A stretch of DNA of 64,000 bases. It comes from Arcobacter acticola. GTDB lineage: Bacteria; Campylobacterota; Campylobacteria; Campylobacterales; Arcobacteraceae. Location of the stretch: contig NZ_CP042652.1 in assembly GCF_013177675.1 (NCBI RefSeq), positions 1,240,001 to 1,304,000 on the forward strand, given 5' to 3'. Below are positions 1-10,566 of this stretch, one piece after another. How positions within the stretch are numbered: the stretch's first letter is position 1; each line of letters starts with the position of its first letter. Position numbers and translations under genes: made by a program. The notes under the pieces were generated by a model. The model was not told the origin of the DNA. It ran no database searches and saw nothing but the letters and a program-made list of their open reading frames with translations.

Positions 1-671
1 CCAAGAATATCAAAACTATTTTTGATTAAAGAGTAGCTATTATTTACAACTTCTTCTATTTTTACTAAATCTTTTTTTGAATCTTTTATTAAAAAATCTC
101 TAAAATGATCAATTGTATTTGACATATATTGCACGTAGTTATTTATCTGAGTTAATTTTTCATCATAGGTATTTAAATCAATTCTTTTTAGATTATATTT
201 TAGTTTTAATGTTGTTATAATAGAACCAACTGCAGATAATGGCTGTCTCCATTGGTGCGCTATTATTGAAACCATTTCACCCATAGCTGCAAGCTTTGAT
301 TGCTCTAAAACTATTTTTTCATTTTTTTTGATTTCTGTTAAATCTAATATTGAAACCATTTTATAAGAAACATTATTTATATTTATATCTTTAATTTTTA
401 TAATTGCAGGTATTACATCTGCATTTTTATTTAAAAGTGATATTTCTTGAAATATTTTGCTGTTATACTCTATGAATTTTTCTTTTGATGTTGGTATTAA
501 TATTCCAATTGCAAGATTGCCTATAAGCTCTTTTTCATCTTCATAACATAAAATATCTATTAATGATCTATTTACATGTTTAATAAAACCATCTTCTATA
601 ATCAAAATACCTTCAATTGTATTATCGGTTATTTCATGAATATCTGTAAAAAACTTATTATTATCACTCAT
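1..671 (-). CDS. PAS-domain sensor histidine kinase, C-terminus outside window
   Basis: Reading the minus strand from an ATG at 671 gives about 223 codons running off the left edge. Residues 1-105 look like a PAS sensory domain (EGILIIEDGFIKHVNRSL). After a short linker comes GEMVSIIAHQWRQPLSAVG, the HisKA phosphorylation box typical of Campylobacterota PAS kinases, with the phospho-acceptor His before QWRQP. The ATPase domain must lie outside the window. No membrane segment is seen in the visible part, so a cytoplasmic sensor is likely. It diverges from the response regulator at 753, its probable partner. The signal sensed is unknown. Confidence 0.88.
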   Translation of the reverse strand, partial: MSDNNKFFTDIHEITDNTIEGILIIEDGFIKHVNRSLIDILCYEDEKELIGNLAIGILIPTSKEKFIEYNSKIFQEISLLNKNADVIPAIIKIKDININNVSYKMVSILDLTEIKKNEKIVLEQSKLAAMGEMVSIIAHQWRQPLSAVGSIITTLKLKYNLKRIDLNTYDEKLTQINNYVQYMSNTIDHFRDFLIKDSKKDLVKIEEVVNNSYSLIKNSFDIL

Positions 672-752
672 ATTAAACTATTTCCAATTAAATTTATGTT
701 TTATACATTATAATAGATTATATTAATTTTTATGTTTAAATAAGGCTGTTAA

Positions 753-1499
753 ATGCTAGATTATGCACTTTTAGAAAAATATTCAAAAGATATTTCCATA
801 CTTTTTGTTGAAGATGATTTAAGTATAAGAACTGAAATAAAAGAGTTACTTGAAGAAATTTTTTCTATTGTTTATGTGGCAGTTGATGGAAAAGATGGAC
901 TTGAGAAGTATTTAGATTTTTATAAAAAAAATAGTGTCTATTTTGATTTAGTTTTAAGTGATATACAAATGCCAAATATGGATGGTATTGAATTAATAAA
1001 GGCTATTTATAAAGAAAACTCTAATCAAAAAGTTCTAGTTTTATCAGCTCATAATGAAAGTGCATATTTAATGCAGTTGATTAATCTTGGTATTAGACAA
1101 TTTATTTTAAAACCCTTGGATTATAATAACTTTTTAGATGTAATTTTTAAAATAAACAAAGATATCTATTTTGAAAAAAATGAAGAAAAGATAAGTGCTT
1201 TAATAAAACTATCTGATACTCTGTTTTGGAATAAAAAAACTCAAGAATTAATAGATAATAATCAAGCTGTTAAACTAACAAAAAAAGAGTTGATTTTAAT
1301 CTCTTTACTTCTAAAATACCCAGAAAAAACAAATAATAATGAAGAAATAATATCATTGATGTGGGCTGATGATTTTGATAAAAATCCAGATATTACAAAT
1401 CTTAAAAATATAATCTCACGACTTAGAAAAAAAGTACCTTCTTTAAATATTGAAAATATCTATAGTTTTGGATACAAAATACATACTACCTTGGATTAA
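753..1499 (+). CDS. Response regulator, receiver plus winged-helix DNA-binding domain
   Basis: 248 residues. Residues 12-130 form a CheY-like receiver: the acidic pair in FVEDD, phospho-acceptor Asp in DLVLSDIQMPNMDG, the conserved Ser in VLVLSAHNES and the Lys in FILKPLDY. The C-terminal 90 residues (VKLTKKELILISLLL, then NIISRLRKKV and SFGYKI) match the OmpR/PhoB winged helix, so it should be a DNA-binding transcription regulator. It diverges from the PAS kinase ending at 671 with an 81-bp gap that could hold both promoters. The ribosome site before the ATG is weak. The target genes are unknown. Confidence 0.9.
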   Translation: MLDYALLEKYSKDISILFVEDDLSIRTEIKELLEEIFSIVYVAVDGKDGLEKYLDFYKKNSVYFDLVLSDIQMPNMDGIELIKAIYKENSNQKVLVLSAHNESAYLMQLINLGIRQFILKPLDYNNFLDVIFKINKDIYFEKNEEKISALIKLSDTLFWNKKTQELIDNNQAVKLTKKELILISLLLKYPEKTNNNEEIISLMWADDFDKNPDITNLKNIISRLRKKVPSLNIENIYSFGYKIHTTLD

Positions 1500-1572
1500 T
1501 ACTGCTTAAATGATACTTTTGTAGTACTTTTCCTTGATATAGTTTATTTAACTTAAGAAAAAGGAGTATGTT

Positions 1573-1755
1573 ATGAAAACTTTAGTTTTATCATCGCTTT
1601 TTATTTTACTTTTTACAGGATGTATTCAAGACTCAAGACAATTGACTAAAGAAGAGTGTGAAAGAGGCGGATACAAATATGCAACAGAAAAAAAACTGAA
1701 TTATAGAACAGGTAAATATGAATTAAAATTTATTTGTTTAAATAAAATAAAATAG
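1573..1755 (+). CDS. Small lipoprotein of unknown function
   Basis: 60 residues with a clear lipoprotein signal: MKTL, a hydrophobic stretch, then the lipobox LFTGC with the lipidated Cys at residue 17. The mature part is only about 44 residues and carries two more cysteines (EECERGG and FICLN), which could form a disulphide in the periplasm. A good ribosome site (aaggag) lies 6 bases before the ATG. No family is recognised. It stands alone between the response regulator and the long leader of thiC. Confidence 0.7.
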   Translation: MKTLVLSSLFILLFTGCIQDSRQLTKEECERGGYKYATEKKLNYRTGKYELKFICLNKIK

Positions 1756-2094
1756 TTTATGAATTTAATACCAAAGTACTTTGTTTCTTTATATATTAAT
1801 AACTATTAAGTATTAAGGTTTTTCTATTATGGAATTTATAGACCTGTATGTTTATATTCTAAGTTACACCTATCTCTTGATGTTTTATAACCTCTTACTT
1901 TTGGAGCAATTCTTACAAATAGAAAGCTTGTTCCAAAAAGAGTTGAATTGGTGAACATACTCCAAAAGGTACAGATTGTTGAACTTGTTATTTTAACTTA
2001 GATACTTTTAAATTCTAAGTATGAATTTAGATTACCATTCCACTAAATTGATTTAAGCTTTCATAAATAAAACTTCAAGTAGAATCGATAATCA
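1756..2094. other. Intergenic region with repeat sequence, upstream of the thi riboswitch
   Basis: 339 bases with no convincing gene. It holds a 26-base block at 1963-1988 that recurs at 6195-6220 with 24 matches, and a 17-base block at 1889-1905 that is identical to 13270-13286. On the minus strand about 40 codons stay open across this region (including APKVRGYKTSRD), but no start signal or recognised protein supports a gene, so I treat it as a decayed or repeated intergenic sequence. Confidence 0.5.
1963..1988. repeat. Intergenic repeat, copy A
   Basis: Contains aaaggtacagattgttgaac. A second copy at 6195-6220 differs at two positions. Both sit outside genes, one on each side of the thi operon, in the same orientation. 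Confidence 0.6.
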
Positions 2095-2195
2095 ACCTCT
2101 CGGGGCGCTTTATCTTTTTTAAAGATAGAAGCTGAGATAGCAGTTTTGCTTGTCCCGTTGAACTTGAACTGGGTAATTCCAGCGTAAGGAAGAGA
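2095..2195 (+). ncRNA. TPP riboswitch (THI element)
   Basis: This shows the conserved TPP aptamer blocks in order. cggggcgc at 2101-2108 is the thi-box 5' strand. gctgagata at 2131-2139 is the highly conserved pyrimidine-binding helix. ctgggtaattccagcgtaag at 2169-2188 is the pyrophosphate-binding part. An additional P3a-like hairpin (tatcttttttaaagata) lies at 2111-2127. The short pairing ctct (2097-2100) with agag (2190-2193) can close P1. It lies 128 bases before the thiC start, so thiamine pyrophosphate should switch off thiC-thiO-thiG. Whether this acts through termination or start-site masking was not resolved. Confidence 0.95.
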
Positions 2196-2226
2196 CTGTA
2201 CTTATTTTATAGACTATAAAGTCTAA

Positions 2227-4215
<1,989 letters not shown>

Positions 4216-4234
4216 TCAAGTAAAAAATAAGAAA

Positions 4235-5266
4235 ATGAATATAGCAATAGTTGGTACTGGTTTAGTAGGTAGAGTTTTGGCTCTTAACCTACTAAAAGAT
4301 GGACATACTTTAACACTATTTGATAAAGATAGTAAAGATGGACTTACATCAGCTGGTTATACAGCAGCAGGTATGTTAGCACCCTTTGCTGAACTTGAAA
4401 CAGCTGAATCAATAATATTTGATTTAGGTGTTCGCTCTGTATCTTTATGGCCCGATTTATTAAAAGAAGTTGGAGTTTATGATGGATTTCAATTAGCAGG
4501 AACAATTATAACTGCCCATCCTCAAGATTCAAAAGAACTTGAACATTTTATTACAACATTAAAGAACAAAGTAAAAGAAGCCAAAGAAATAGAATCTATA
4601 AATAAAGAGCAATTAGAAGAACTCGAACCTGAATTAACTCAATATAATAAATCATTTTATATTAAAAATGAAGGGCAAGTAGATTCACAACGTTTTATAA
4701 CTGCTTGTTCTGATTATTTACAAAATCATCCAAATGTAACATGGAAAGATTTTACAAAAGTAGACAAGATAGAAGAGGGTAATATTTATATAAATAAAGA
4801 AATTCAAGAGTTTGACTGGGTTTTTGATTCACGTGGGTTAGGAGCAAAAGAGCATTTTTCTGATTTACGAGGTGTAAGAGGTGAAGTATTATGGTTAGAA
4901 TCAGATGAAATTAATATTACAAGACCAACAAGATTACTTCATCCAAGATATAAAATATATATTGTTCCAAGACAAAACTCTAAACGTTATATCCTTGGTG
5001 CTACAGAAATAGAAAGTGAAGATACAAGTGATATTTCAGTTCGTTCTAGTATGGAACTTTTATCTGCTGTGTTTACTGTTCATCCTAGTTTTGGTGAAGC
5101 TCGTGTAGTTAATAGTAAAACAAACTGTCGACCTGCCTTTAAAGATAACTTGCCTCGAATTGAAAATACAAATAAATTAACTAGAATAAACGGTCTTTAT
5201 AGACATGGCTATTTATTAGCACCTGCCATTGTAGAAAAAGCATTAAAGGAAGGAATATATAAATGA
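4235..5266 (+). CDS. thiO: Glycine oxidase ThiO (FAD-dependent)
   Basis: About 343 residues from [12 protein letters not shown], a Rossmann FAD-binding start (GxGxxG). A DAO-type oxidase fold follows ([41 protein letters not shown]). ThiO oxidises glycine to dehydroglycine, using oxygen, for thiazole formation by ThiG, which follows directly. The in-frame upstream ATG at 4172 lies within thiC and would add a non-homologous tail, so 4235 is preferred. The stop overlaps the thiG start by four bases. Use of ThiO rather than the oxygen-sensitive ThiH suits an aerobic or microaerobic organism. Confidence 0.92.
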   Translation: MNIAIVGTGLVGRVLALNLLKDGHTLTLFDKDSKDGLTSAGYTAAGMLAPFAELETAESIIFDLGVRSVSLWPDLLKEVGVYDGFQLAGTIITAHPQDSKELEHFITTLKNKVKEAKEIESINKEQLEELEPELTQYNKSFYIKNEGQVDSQRFITACSDYLQNHPNVTWKDFTKVDKIEEGNIYINKEIQEFDWVFDSRGLGAKEHFSDLRGVRGEVLWLESDEINITRPTRLLHPRYKIYIVPRQNSKRYILGATEIESEDTSDISVRSSMELLSAVFTVHPSFGEARVVNSKTNCRPAFKDNLPRIENTNKLTRINGLYRHGYLLAPAIVEKALKEGIYK

Positions 5267-6081
5267 ATGATGTAAATAAGAAAGAGACAAATGAATCATG
5301 GGAAATAGCAGGAAAAACACTATCAAGTAGATTGTTAATTGGCTCTGCTCTTTATCCAAGTCCTTCTTGTATGGAAGATGCCATTACTATATCAAAATCT
5401 CAAATTGTAACAGTGTCTTTGAGACGTGCAACAGCAGGAGAAAACAATGACAATAAACAATCATGGAATATTATAAAAGATTTAGGTCTTAATATATTAC
5501 CAAATACAGCAGGTTCTCACAGTGCAAAAGAAGCAATTACAACTGCAAGAATTGCAAGAGAAGCATTTGGTACAAATTGGATAAAACTAGAAGTAATTGG
5601 AGATCAATATAATCTTCAACCAGATCCTTTTGAAACAGTAAAAGCAGCTGAAGTTTTAATCAAAGAAGGCTTTGAAGTATTTCCATACACTACAGATGAT
5701 TTAGTAGTATCTAAACGATTAGTAGATGTTGGATGTAAAATTTTAATGCCTTGGGGTTCGATGATTGGTTCAGGAAAAGGATTAATGAATCCAGATAATT
5801 TAAAAGCAATACGAAATTATTTTCCAAAACTACAACTTATAATAGATGCAGGAATAGGAAAACCTTCTCATGCAAGCCAAGCAATGGAATTAGGTTATGA
5901 TGGAATACTTTTAAATTCAGCAATAGCTTTATCTCAAGATCCTATAAAAATGGCAAATGCTTTTAGATTAGCAGTTGAAGCAGGAAGATTGGCTTATGAA
6001 GCAGGAATTATGCAAGAACGTGAATTTGCTAATCCATCTACTCCTATTGTTGGAACTCCTTTTTGGCATCAATTTGATTAA
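5263..6081 (+). CDS. thiG: Thiazole synthase ThiG
   Basis: 272 residues of the TIM-barrel thiazole synthase. Landmarks are the substrate-imine Lys in [10 protein letters not shown], the phosphate-binding loops ([10 protein letters not shown] and [10 protein letters not shown]) and [12 protein letters not shown]. It joins deoxyxylulose phosphate, dehydroglycine from ThiO and ThiS thiocarboxylate into the thiazole phosphate. Translation is likely coupled to thiO through an ATGA overlap. The N-terminal 15 residues are charged and probably disordered. No thiS, thiF or thiE is in the window, so the pathway must be completed elsewhere. Confidence 0.95.
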   Translation: MNDVNKKETNESWEIAGKTLSSRLLIGSALYPSPSCMEDAITISKSQIVTVSLRRATAGENNDNKQSWNIIKDLGLNILPNTAGSHSAKEAITTARIAREAFGTNWIKLEVIGDQYNLQPDPFETVKAAEVLIKEGFEVFPYTTDDLVVSKRLVDVGCKILMPWGSMIGSGKGLMNPDNLKAIRNYFPKLQLIIDAGIGKPSHASQAMELGYDGILLNSAIALSQDPIKMANAFRLAVEAGRLAYEAGIMQEREFANPSTPIVGTPFWHQFD

Positions 6082-6194
6082 TAAATTTTTTTTAAGCACT
6101 CTCAAATAAATTTGGAAAAGACTTACACCTAAAACGAGAGGTAAGAGCATTATATAGTAGTTCAATAATTTAGTTTGAAACTTAAAGAAAGTTG

Positions 6195-6220
6195 CAAAAG
6201 GTACAGGTTGTGGAACTTGT
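6195..6220. repeat. Intergenic repeat, copy B
   Basis: Shares 24 of 26 positions with 1963-1988 (core aaaggtacaggttgtggaac). It lies in the 280-base gap after thiG, which otherwise holds no supported gene. Confidence 0.6.
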
Positions 6221-6361
6221 AGATAAATATTTTTATAATTCATTTTTAGAACATTTATCCATCATTTTTTGTGCACTATCTAAGGTTGACAGATTAGGTT
6301 TAGGTGTGTCTTTATCTATCTCTTTATGGGTGGATTCCTGCAATCTAAGTAGTTTTATTCT

Positions 6362-6706
6362 TTAAATTGAAATATTAAATTTTTCAAGTAATAAAATCAT
6401 TATGTAGTATGAAATTGCTGTTAATGCAATTGAAAAGATTAATGCAAAATAAAAATTAACATACTTTAAAAAAATTGGTAAAGTTATAAATAATACTAAA
6501 GATGGAATAACTAACCAAAAAATAGAATATGAAAGTTTTGAGATAGTTTCTACATTTTTTGTATCAATATATATCCAAATAAAAGCCATAACTGAAACCA
6601 ATGGAATAGAAGCTAAGATTGCTCCAAGAAGTGAACTTCTTTTTGAAAGTTCAGAGATAGCTACTATTAAAACAGCTGAAATTAACACTTTAATTACATA
6701 ATACAT
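6362..6706 (-). CDS. DUF3147-type small membrane protein
   Basis: 114 residues with four predicted membrane helices (starting VIKVLISAVLIVAISELS, then LGAILASIPLVSVMAFIWIY). The sequence ELSKRSSLLGAILASIPLVS is typical of the DUF3147 family, whose function is unknown. Its start overlaps the end of the histidine kinase gene by 17 bases, so it is the last gene of a three-gene operon with the two-component system. A role as accessory membrane component of that system is inference only. Confidence 0.7.
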   Translation of the reverse strand: MYYVIKVLISAVLIVAISELSKRSSLLGAILASIPLVSVMAFIWIYIDTKNVETISKLSYSIFWLVIPSLVLFITLPIFLKYVNFYFALIFSIALTAISYYIMILLLEKFNISI

Positions 6707-7919
6707 TTTTTATTCCTAAAATTACATTTTCATTTTTATACTCATATTCTAAAGTATAACCGTTGAGATTTACAATATTTTTAATAATAAACAGACCAAA
6801 ACCATAACCTGTTGAACTTTTATGTCTTTTGTTTTTATCAATTTTCCAATTTTTCAACTCAGATGATAAGTCAACAGGCAAAGGTTCACCTTTATTAATA
6901 AATAAAAATTTATCATCTTTTAATTCAATACTTATTTTTTTGTCATTTGCATATTTTAAAGCATTATCAAATAAGTTTTTAAAGCAGATTATCCAAAGCT
7001 CTTTATCTCCATATATTTTGGTTTCTGCATCAATATTTATATTAATCTTATTTTTATTCTCAACTCCTATTTTTTCAATAGCTAAATTAAGTAGTTCCAA
7101 AAAATTATGTTCTTTTTGTTCTATAGTATTTTTATTAACTATCAAACTCTCTAAAATAGAAAATTCATCTAGTTCATTATTGAGTCTTTGCATGAGTTTC
7201 AACATCTTTTCATTGACTTCAACTGATGGTTGCATCTTAAGGTAAAACATCCCTTTTGCTATTGGCATTTTAAGTTCATGCATAAAGATTTTATTAAACA
7301 TCTCTCTTGTTTCTAAAATATACTCAAGTTGGGAAATAGAGTTATTATAAGAAGTTGCTATTTGATTTATCTCATCATAATTTGATTTATAATCAAGAAT
7401 AGACATATCTCCCTTTTGAAGGTTTTTTAACTTATCATGGATTGTTTGTAAAGGTTTCAAAGATTTTTGAAGCATTAAATATAGAAGAAACTGTAATATC
7501 AATAGAATTGAAAAAATAGTATGAATAAATATATAATCACTTTTTTCTTGTAAATCCTCCAAGTAAAGCTCTCCAATTTGGTTATAAGTATGAATTATAG
7601 TTTTATTCTCAATTTTTAAGATTGAAAAACCCTTTGATTTATCACCTCTTTCAAATAATACTTTTTTATTTTTATCAAGATTTTGCTTGTAAACTTTCAT
7701 ATTAAAACTTTGTACATCACTATCTTGAAAAGCGTATGATTGCATAATTAGAGGTTGTAATGAACTTACTATGCTAAAATATCTAGCTATTTGATGTTCT
7801 TGATTTTGGTGCTTTTGTTGAAAATAAAAAAATACCCATAAAGATATAATGACTAAAAAAGATACTATAAAAAGAGTATTTATCTGTTTAAATAATGATT
7901 TCTTAATGTTACTCAACAA
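6690..7919 (-). CDS. Sensor histidine kinase, ArsS-like
   Basis: 409 residues. Two membrane helices (about 14-33 and 128-150) enclose a periplasmic sensor region of about 90 residues. A linker and the dimerisation box IFMHELKMPIAKG follow, with the phospho-acceptor His. The ATPase domain has the N box (FKNLFDNALKYAND) and a G box (GYGFGLFIIKNIV). Overall it resembles the ArsS family of Campylobacterota, which often senses acid or metal stress. It overlaps the upstream response regulator gene by 11 bases, indicating co-translation. Neighbouring metal genes suggest a metal or redox signal, which is inference. Confidence 0.88.
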   Translation of the reverse strand: MLSNIKKSLFKQINTLFIVSFLVIISLWVFFYFQQKHQNQEHQIARYFSIVSSLQPLIMQSYAFQDSDVQSFNMKVYKQNLDKNKKVLFERGDKSKGFSILKIENKTIIHTYNQIGELYLEDLQEKSDYIFIHTIFSILLILQFLLYLMLQKSLKPLQTIHDKLKNLQKGDMSILDYKSNYDEINQIATSYNNSISQLEYILETREMFNKIFMHELKMPIAKGMFYLKMQPSVEVNEKMLKLMQRLNNELDEFSILESLIVNKNTIEQKEHNFLELLNLAIEKIGVENKNKININIDAETKIYGDKELWIICFKNLFDNALKYANDKKISIELKDDKFLFINKGEPLPVDLSSELKNWKIDKNKRHKSSTGYGFGLFIIKNIVNLNGYTLEYEYKNENVILGIKNVLCN

Positions 7920-8568
7920 TTCTATATCCTCTTCCTCTTAATGCAATAATATGATTAGCTTCTGAAAAAGGTTTTATCTTTTGTCTTATTTTACTAATAA
8001 TCATCTCTAAACTTTTTCCATCACTAGAAGTAATTGAAGGGGAACTATAAAATAACTGCTCTTTTGAAACAATTCCGCCATAGTTTTTTATAAGCTCTTT
8101 AGCAACTTCAAACTCCGCTTCTGTTAATAAAAGATGATTCCCAAGATATTTCATATCTCTACTATTTTCATCTACTTCAAACGATTTTCTTGATTTTTCT
8201 TCATCATTAAAATTTTTAGTTCTTCTAATCAAGCTTACTATTCTGGCATAAAGTTCATCAGGGTCATAAGGTTTGGGAAGATAATCATCTGCTCCTATTT
8301 GTAGACCTGTAACTTTATCCATTGTTGAGTTTCTAGCACTTGATATTATTATTGGAATTTTACTTTTCTTTCTAAACTCTTTACAAATCTCTAAACCATC
8401 AATTCCAGGAAGCCCTAAATCTAAAAGAACTAAATCATAATCATTTAGATTTAATACAAGTGCTTTAAAGGGATCTTCACAAGTATCTGTTTTAATACTT
8501 CTTGTAAATAAAAAGTCTGTAATAAGCTGGGCAAATTCTAAATCATCCTCTATTAAAAGTATTTTCAT
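7909..8568 (-). CDS. OmpR-family response regulator
   Basis: 219 residues. The receiver domain (1-115) has IEDD, phospho-Asp in DLVLLDLGLPGIDG, Ser in IISSARNS and Lys in YLPKPYDP. The winged helix (130-219) ends in IIALRGRGYRIVE, as in OmpR/PhoB regulators. It is the first gene of the operon with the kinase at 6690. A 13-base motif at 8621-8633, in its upstream region, recurs upstream of the cytochrome c'-like gene at 12925, so it may control both its own operon and that gene. Confidence 0.92.
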   Translation of the reverse strand: MKILLIEDDLEFAQLITDFLFTRSIKTDTCEDPFKALVLNLNDYDLVLLDLGLPGIDGLEICKEFRKKSKIPIIISSARNSTMDKVTGLQIGADDYLPKPYDPDELYARIVSLIRRTKNFNDEEKSRKSFEVDENSRDMKYLGNHLLLTEAEFEVAKELIKNYGGIVSKEQLFYSSPSITSSDGKSLEMIISKIRQKIKPFSEANHIIALRGRGYRIVE

Positions 8569-8620
8569 TTACTCTCCAAATTATAATTATATCTATTATC
8601 GAAGTTTACAATATAAAACC

Positions 8621-8633
8621 AAACAAAGGTAAA
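8621..8633. promoter_or_regulatory. Candidate response-regulator box, copy 1
   Basis: The 13-mer aaacaaaggtaaa lies 53-65 bases upstream of the response regulator start. The same 13-mer occurs at 12998-13010 before the cytochrome c'-like gene. This is consistent with a shared binding site, but no functional evidence is visible. Confidence 0.4.
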
Positions 8634-8637
8634 CAAA

Positions 8638-8910
8638 CTATTTAAGATAGCTTTTAAGTAATGATGAAAGATTTTCTATCTCTTGTTCTCTTTGTTCTTC
8701 GCTTACATGATTTCCTAAGTGCTCTTTTATATGTCCATCTAAAACTTCACTCATTAGTGACTGAATTGCACCTCGACTAGCACTTATTTGCTGTAAAATT
8801 TTAAAACAATCAGTTTCATTTTCTAAAGCTTTTTCAATACTATTTAATTGACCTCTGATTTTTTTTACTCTTAAAATTAATTTCCCTTTATTTGCTATTG
8901 TGTGAGCCAT
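8638..8910 (-). CDS. RcnR/DmeR-type nickel-cobalt repressor (CsoR superfamily)
   Basis: 90 residues, all-helical CsoR/RcnR fold. The four residues that mark the RcnR metal site are in place: His3 (MAHTI), Cys35 (TDCFK), His60 and His64 (DGHIKEHL). FrmR formaldehyde sensors lack this His3/His64 pair. This supports a Ni/Co-responsive repressor that leaves DNA when metal binds. It diverges from the DmeF-type exporter at 8981, and the gap contains a G-tract inverted repeat typical of this family's operators. The arrangement matches dmeR-dmeF known in rhizobia. Confidence 0.9.
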   Translation of the reverse strand: MAHTIANKGKLILRVKKIRGQLNSIEKALENETDCFKILQQISASRGAIQSLMSEVLDGHIKEHLGNHVSEEQREQEIENLSSLLKSYLK

Positions 8911-8937
8911 AAAATTCCTTTCAAAATATCATAAGTT

Positions 8938-8954
8938 ATACTGGGGTATAGTAT
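8938..8954. promoter_or_regulatory. Operator for the RcnR/DmeR-type repressor
   Basis: atactggggtatagtat: a TACT half site, a run of four G, and an inverted AGTA half site, the layout of RcnR/DmeR/FrmR operators. It lies in the 70-bp gap between the divergent repressor and exporter genes, 27 bases before the exporter start, so it could control both. Confidence 0.8.
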
Positions 8955-8980
8955 CACAAATATTTTAAATTAGGTATAAA

Positions 8981-9925
8981 ATGCAAACAAAAACTATATT
9001 AGAAAACTTGTCCCACTCTCACAGTTTTGATGATTCAAATCAAAGAGCAAAAAGAAATACTCTTTATGCAACTGTTTTAACATTTGTTATGATGATTGCT
9101 GAGATTACAGCAGGTATTATTTACAATTCTATGGCTTTACTTGCAGATGGTTGGCATATGAGTTCACATGCATTAGCTTTAGGGTTATCTTTTTTTGCTT
9201 ATGCAATGGCTACAAAATATAAAAATGATATACGATTTAGTTTTGGAACTTTTAAAATAGAGATATTAGGAGCTTATACAAGTGCCATACTTCTTATAGT
9301 TGTTGCTTTTTTTATGGCTTTTCACTCAATTGAAAGATTTTTGAATCCAGTTGATATATCTTATAAAGAGGCAATTTTTGTAGCAGTTTTAGGTTTAATT
9401 ATTAATTTGGTTTGTGCATGGCTGTTAAAAGATGACCATTCTCACCATCATCATGGACATGATGAACATCATCACCATGAGCATAGTCATTCTCATCATG
9501 ATGATATGAATCTAAAAGCTGCCTATATACATGTACTTGCAGATGCATTAACTTCAATATTAGCTATTATTGCACTAATAGCTGGACTGATTTGGGGTGC
9601 AGCATGGCTTGACCCTATTATGGGAATAGTTGGATCAATATTAGTATTCGTATGGGCAATAGGACTTATAAAACAATCTGGAAAAGTTTTACTTGATGCA
9701 AATATGGATGACCCTGTTGTAAGTGAAATTATTGAAGTTATAGATAACTCAAAGGTAAATGCAAAAATTACAGACCTTCATGTATGGCATGTGGGAAAAG
9801 GAAAATATTCTTGTATTCTTTGTTTAGATGTTGATGAAGATATATCTAGTGATTATTTAAAAAAAGAGCTACAAATTCATGAAGAATTAGTTCATATAAC
9901 AATAGAACTAAATAAAAATATCTAA
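8981..9925 (+). CDS. dmeF: CDF-family Co/Ni efflux transporter, DmeF-like
   Basis: 314 residues. The N-terminus (NLSHSHSFDDSNQRAKRNT) and six membrane helices match DmeF exporters. Metal-site residues appear in ADGWHMSSHA (helix 2) and HVLADALTS (helix 5). Between helices 4 and 5 is a His-rich loop at about residues 151-173 with more than a dozen histidines. It should export Co2+/Ni2+ across the inner membrane in exchange for protons. The divergent repressor and operator support metal control. A convergent terminator follows at 9961. Zinc is an alternative substrate, but the DmeF-specific N-terminus argues for Co/Ni. Confidence 0.92.
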   Translation: MQTKTILENLSHSHSFDDSNQRAKRNTLYATVLTFVMMIAEITAGIIYNSMALLADGWHMSSHALALGLSFFAYAMATKYKNDIRFSFGTFKIEILGAYTSAILLIVVAFFMAFHSIERFLNPVDISYKEAIFVAVLGLIINLVCAWLLKDDHSHHHHGHDEHHHHEHSHSHHDDMNLKAAYIHVLADALTSILAIIALIAGLIWGAAWLDPIMGIVGSILVFVWAIGLIKQSGKVLLDANMDDPVVSEIIEVIDNSKVNAKITDLHVWHVGKGKYSCILCLDVDEDISSDYLKKELQIHEELVHITIELNKNI

Positions 9926-9960
9926 GTATAAACACTATCTACTTGTTTGCTAATAGTTGA

Positions 9961-10002
9961 CAATAAAGATTTAGAGGTTTTCTCTAAATCTTTATTTGTT
10001 TT
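9961..10002. terminator. Bidirectional terminator between dmeF and DUF6488 gene
   Basis: Inverted repeat aataaagatttagag (9962-9976) against ctctaaatctttatt (9982-9996), a 15-bp stem with A-rich and T-rich flanks, placed between two converging genes. Confidence 0.8.
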
Positions 10003-10010
10003 AAATAGTA

Positions 10011-10349
10011 TTATTTACCAGTATAATTACTTCCTGTTAACTTACCTGCATTATCTACAAAAATATAAAGAGTTTGTTTTGCAGCATCTTCAATTTTGTC
10101 ATTATTGAAAATTACACGCCATTCTTGACCTTGATTATATTTTTCAATTTTATTAATATCTTTATTTAACCAGCTATTATCAATTTTTCCACTTTTTGCT
10201 AATCTATTAATTTCTTCTTTAGCTACTGTTTTAATAATTGTTGTACTAGCTTCAACTGGTGCATGACTATGTCCAGTTCCTGCATATAATGGATTAAATC
10301 CTATCATTAATGTTACAGCTAATAAGCCTTTTTTTATCATTGTTCTCAT
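10011..10349 (-). CDS. Secreted DUF6488-like protein
   Basis: 112 residues with a signal peptide (MRTMIKKGLLAVTLMIGF, cleavage probably after PLYA). A short His segment GTGHSHAP follows, then a domain with WRVIFNN and TLYIFVDNAGKL. It resembles the DUF6488 family, small periplasmic proteins often found beside Co/Ni/Zn efflux genes. The ATG at 10349 is chosen because aaggaa lies seven bases upstream. The neighbours suggest a metal-binding or metal-sensing periplasmic role; this is inference. Confidence 0.72.
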   Translation of the reverse strand: MRTMIKKGLLAVTLMIGFNPLYAGTGHSHAPVEASTTIIKTVAKEEINRLAKSGKIDNSWLNKDINKIEKYNQGQEWRVIFNNDKIEDAAKQTLYIFVDNAGKLTGSNYTGK

Positions 10350-10394
10350 TGTTTTTCCTTTTATAATTTATCATATTGATAATTCTTTTTGTTT

Positions 10395-10418
10395 GTATAC
10401 ACAGTTGGAAGTGTATAC
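10395..10418. promoter_or_regulatory. Perfect inverted repeat, possible operator
   Basis: gtatacac (10395-10402), an eight-base spacer, then gtgtatac (10411-10418). It lies 46 bases before the DUF6488 start and just after the small lipoprotein gene. It lacks a T tract, so a protein-binding site is more likely than a terminator. Confidence 0.4.
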
Positions 10419-10432
10419 ACCTTATGCATATT

Positions 10433-10555
10433 TTACTTCAATGTGTCGTGTTTAACTGGTTTACTTTTATTTTCATCATGTTCATGTCCGTGATCAGAAC
10501 ATCCCGTAACTACTGCAAATAAAAAGGCAAGTAAAAATAGATTTCTTTTTTTCAT
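10433..10555 (-). CDS. Tiny His-rich lipoprotein
   Basis: 40 residues from the ATG at 10555. The signal is MKKRNLFLLAFLFAVVTGC, with the lipobox VTGC. The mature peptide is only 22 residues and includes SDHGHEHDENK with four His in total, suited to binding metal ions. Ribosome site aaggat lies five bases before the start. It sits between the HupE-like gene and the DUF6488 gene on the same strand, probably in one operon. No known family is recognised. Confidence 0.7.
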   Translation of the reverse strand: MKKRNLFLLAFLFAVVTGCSDHGHEHDENKSKPVKHDTLK

Positions 10556-10566
10556 TAATATCCTTC

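Noticed and set aside
6236-6361. Minus-strand frame of about 42 codons ending in SAQKMMDKCSKNEL
   Set aside because: No start codon with a ribosome site and no known family; could be the tail of a lost gene but not supportable.
9430-9505. Dense cat/cac repeats considered as a tandem repeat or CRISPR-like array
   Set aside because: They are His codons of the metal-binding loop in the CDF transporter.
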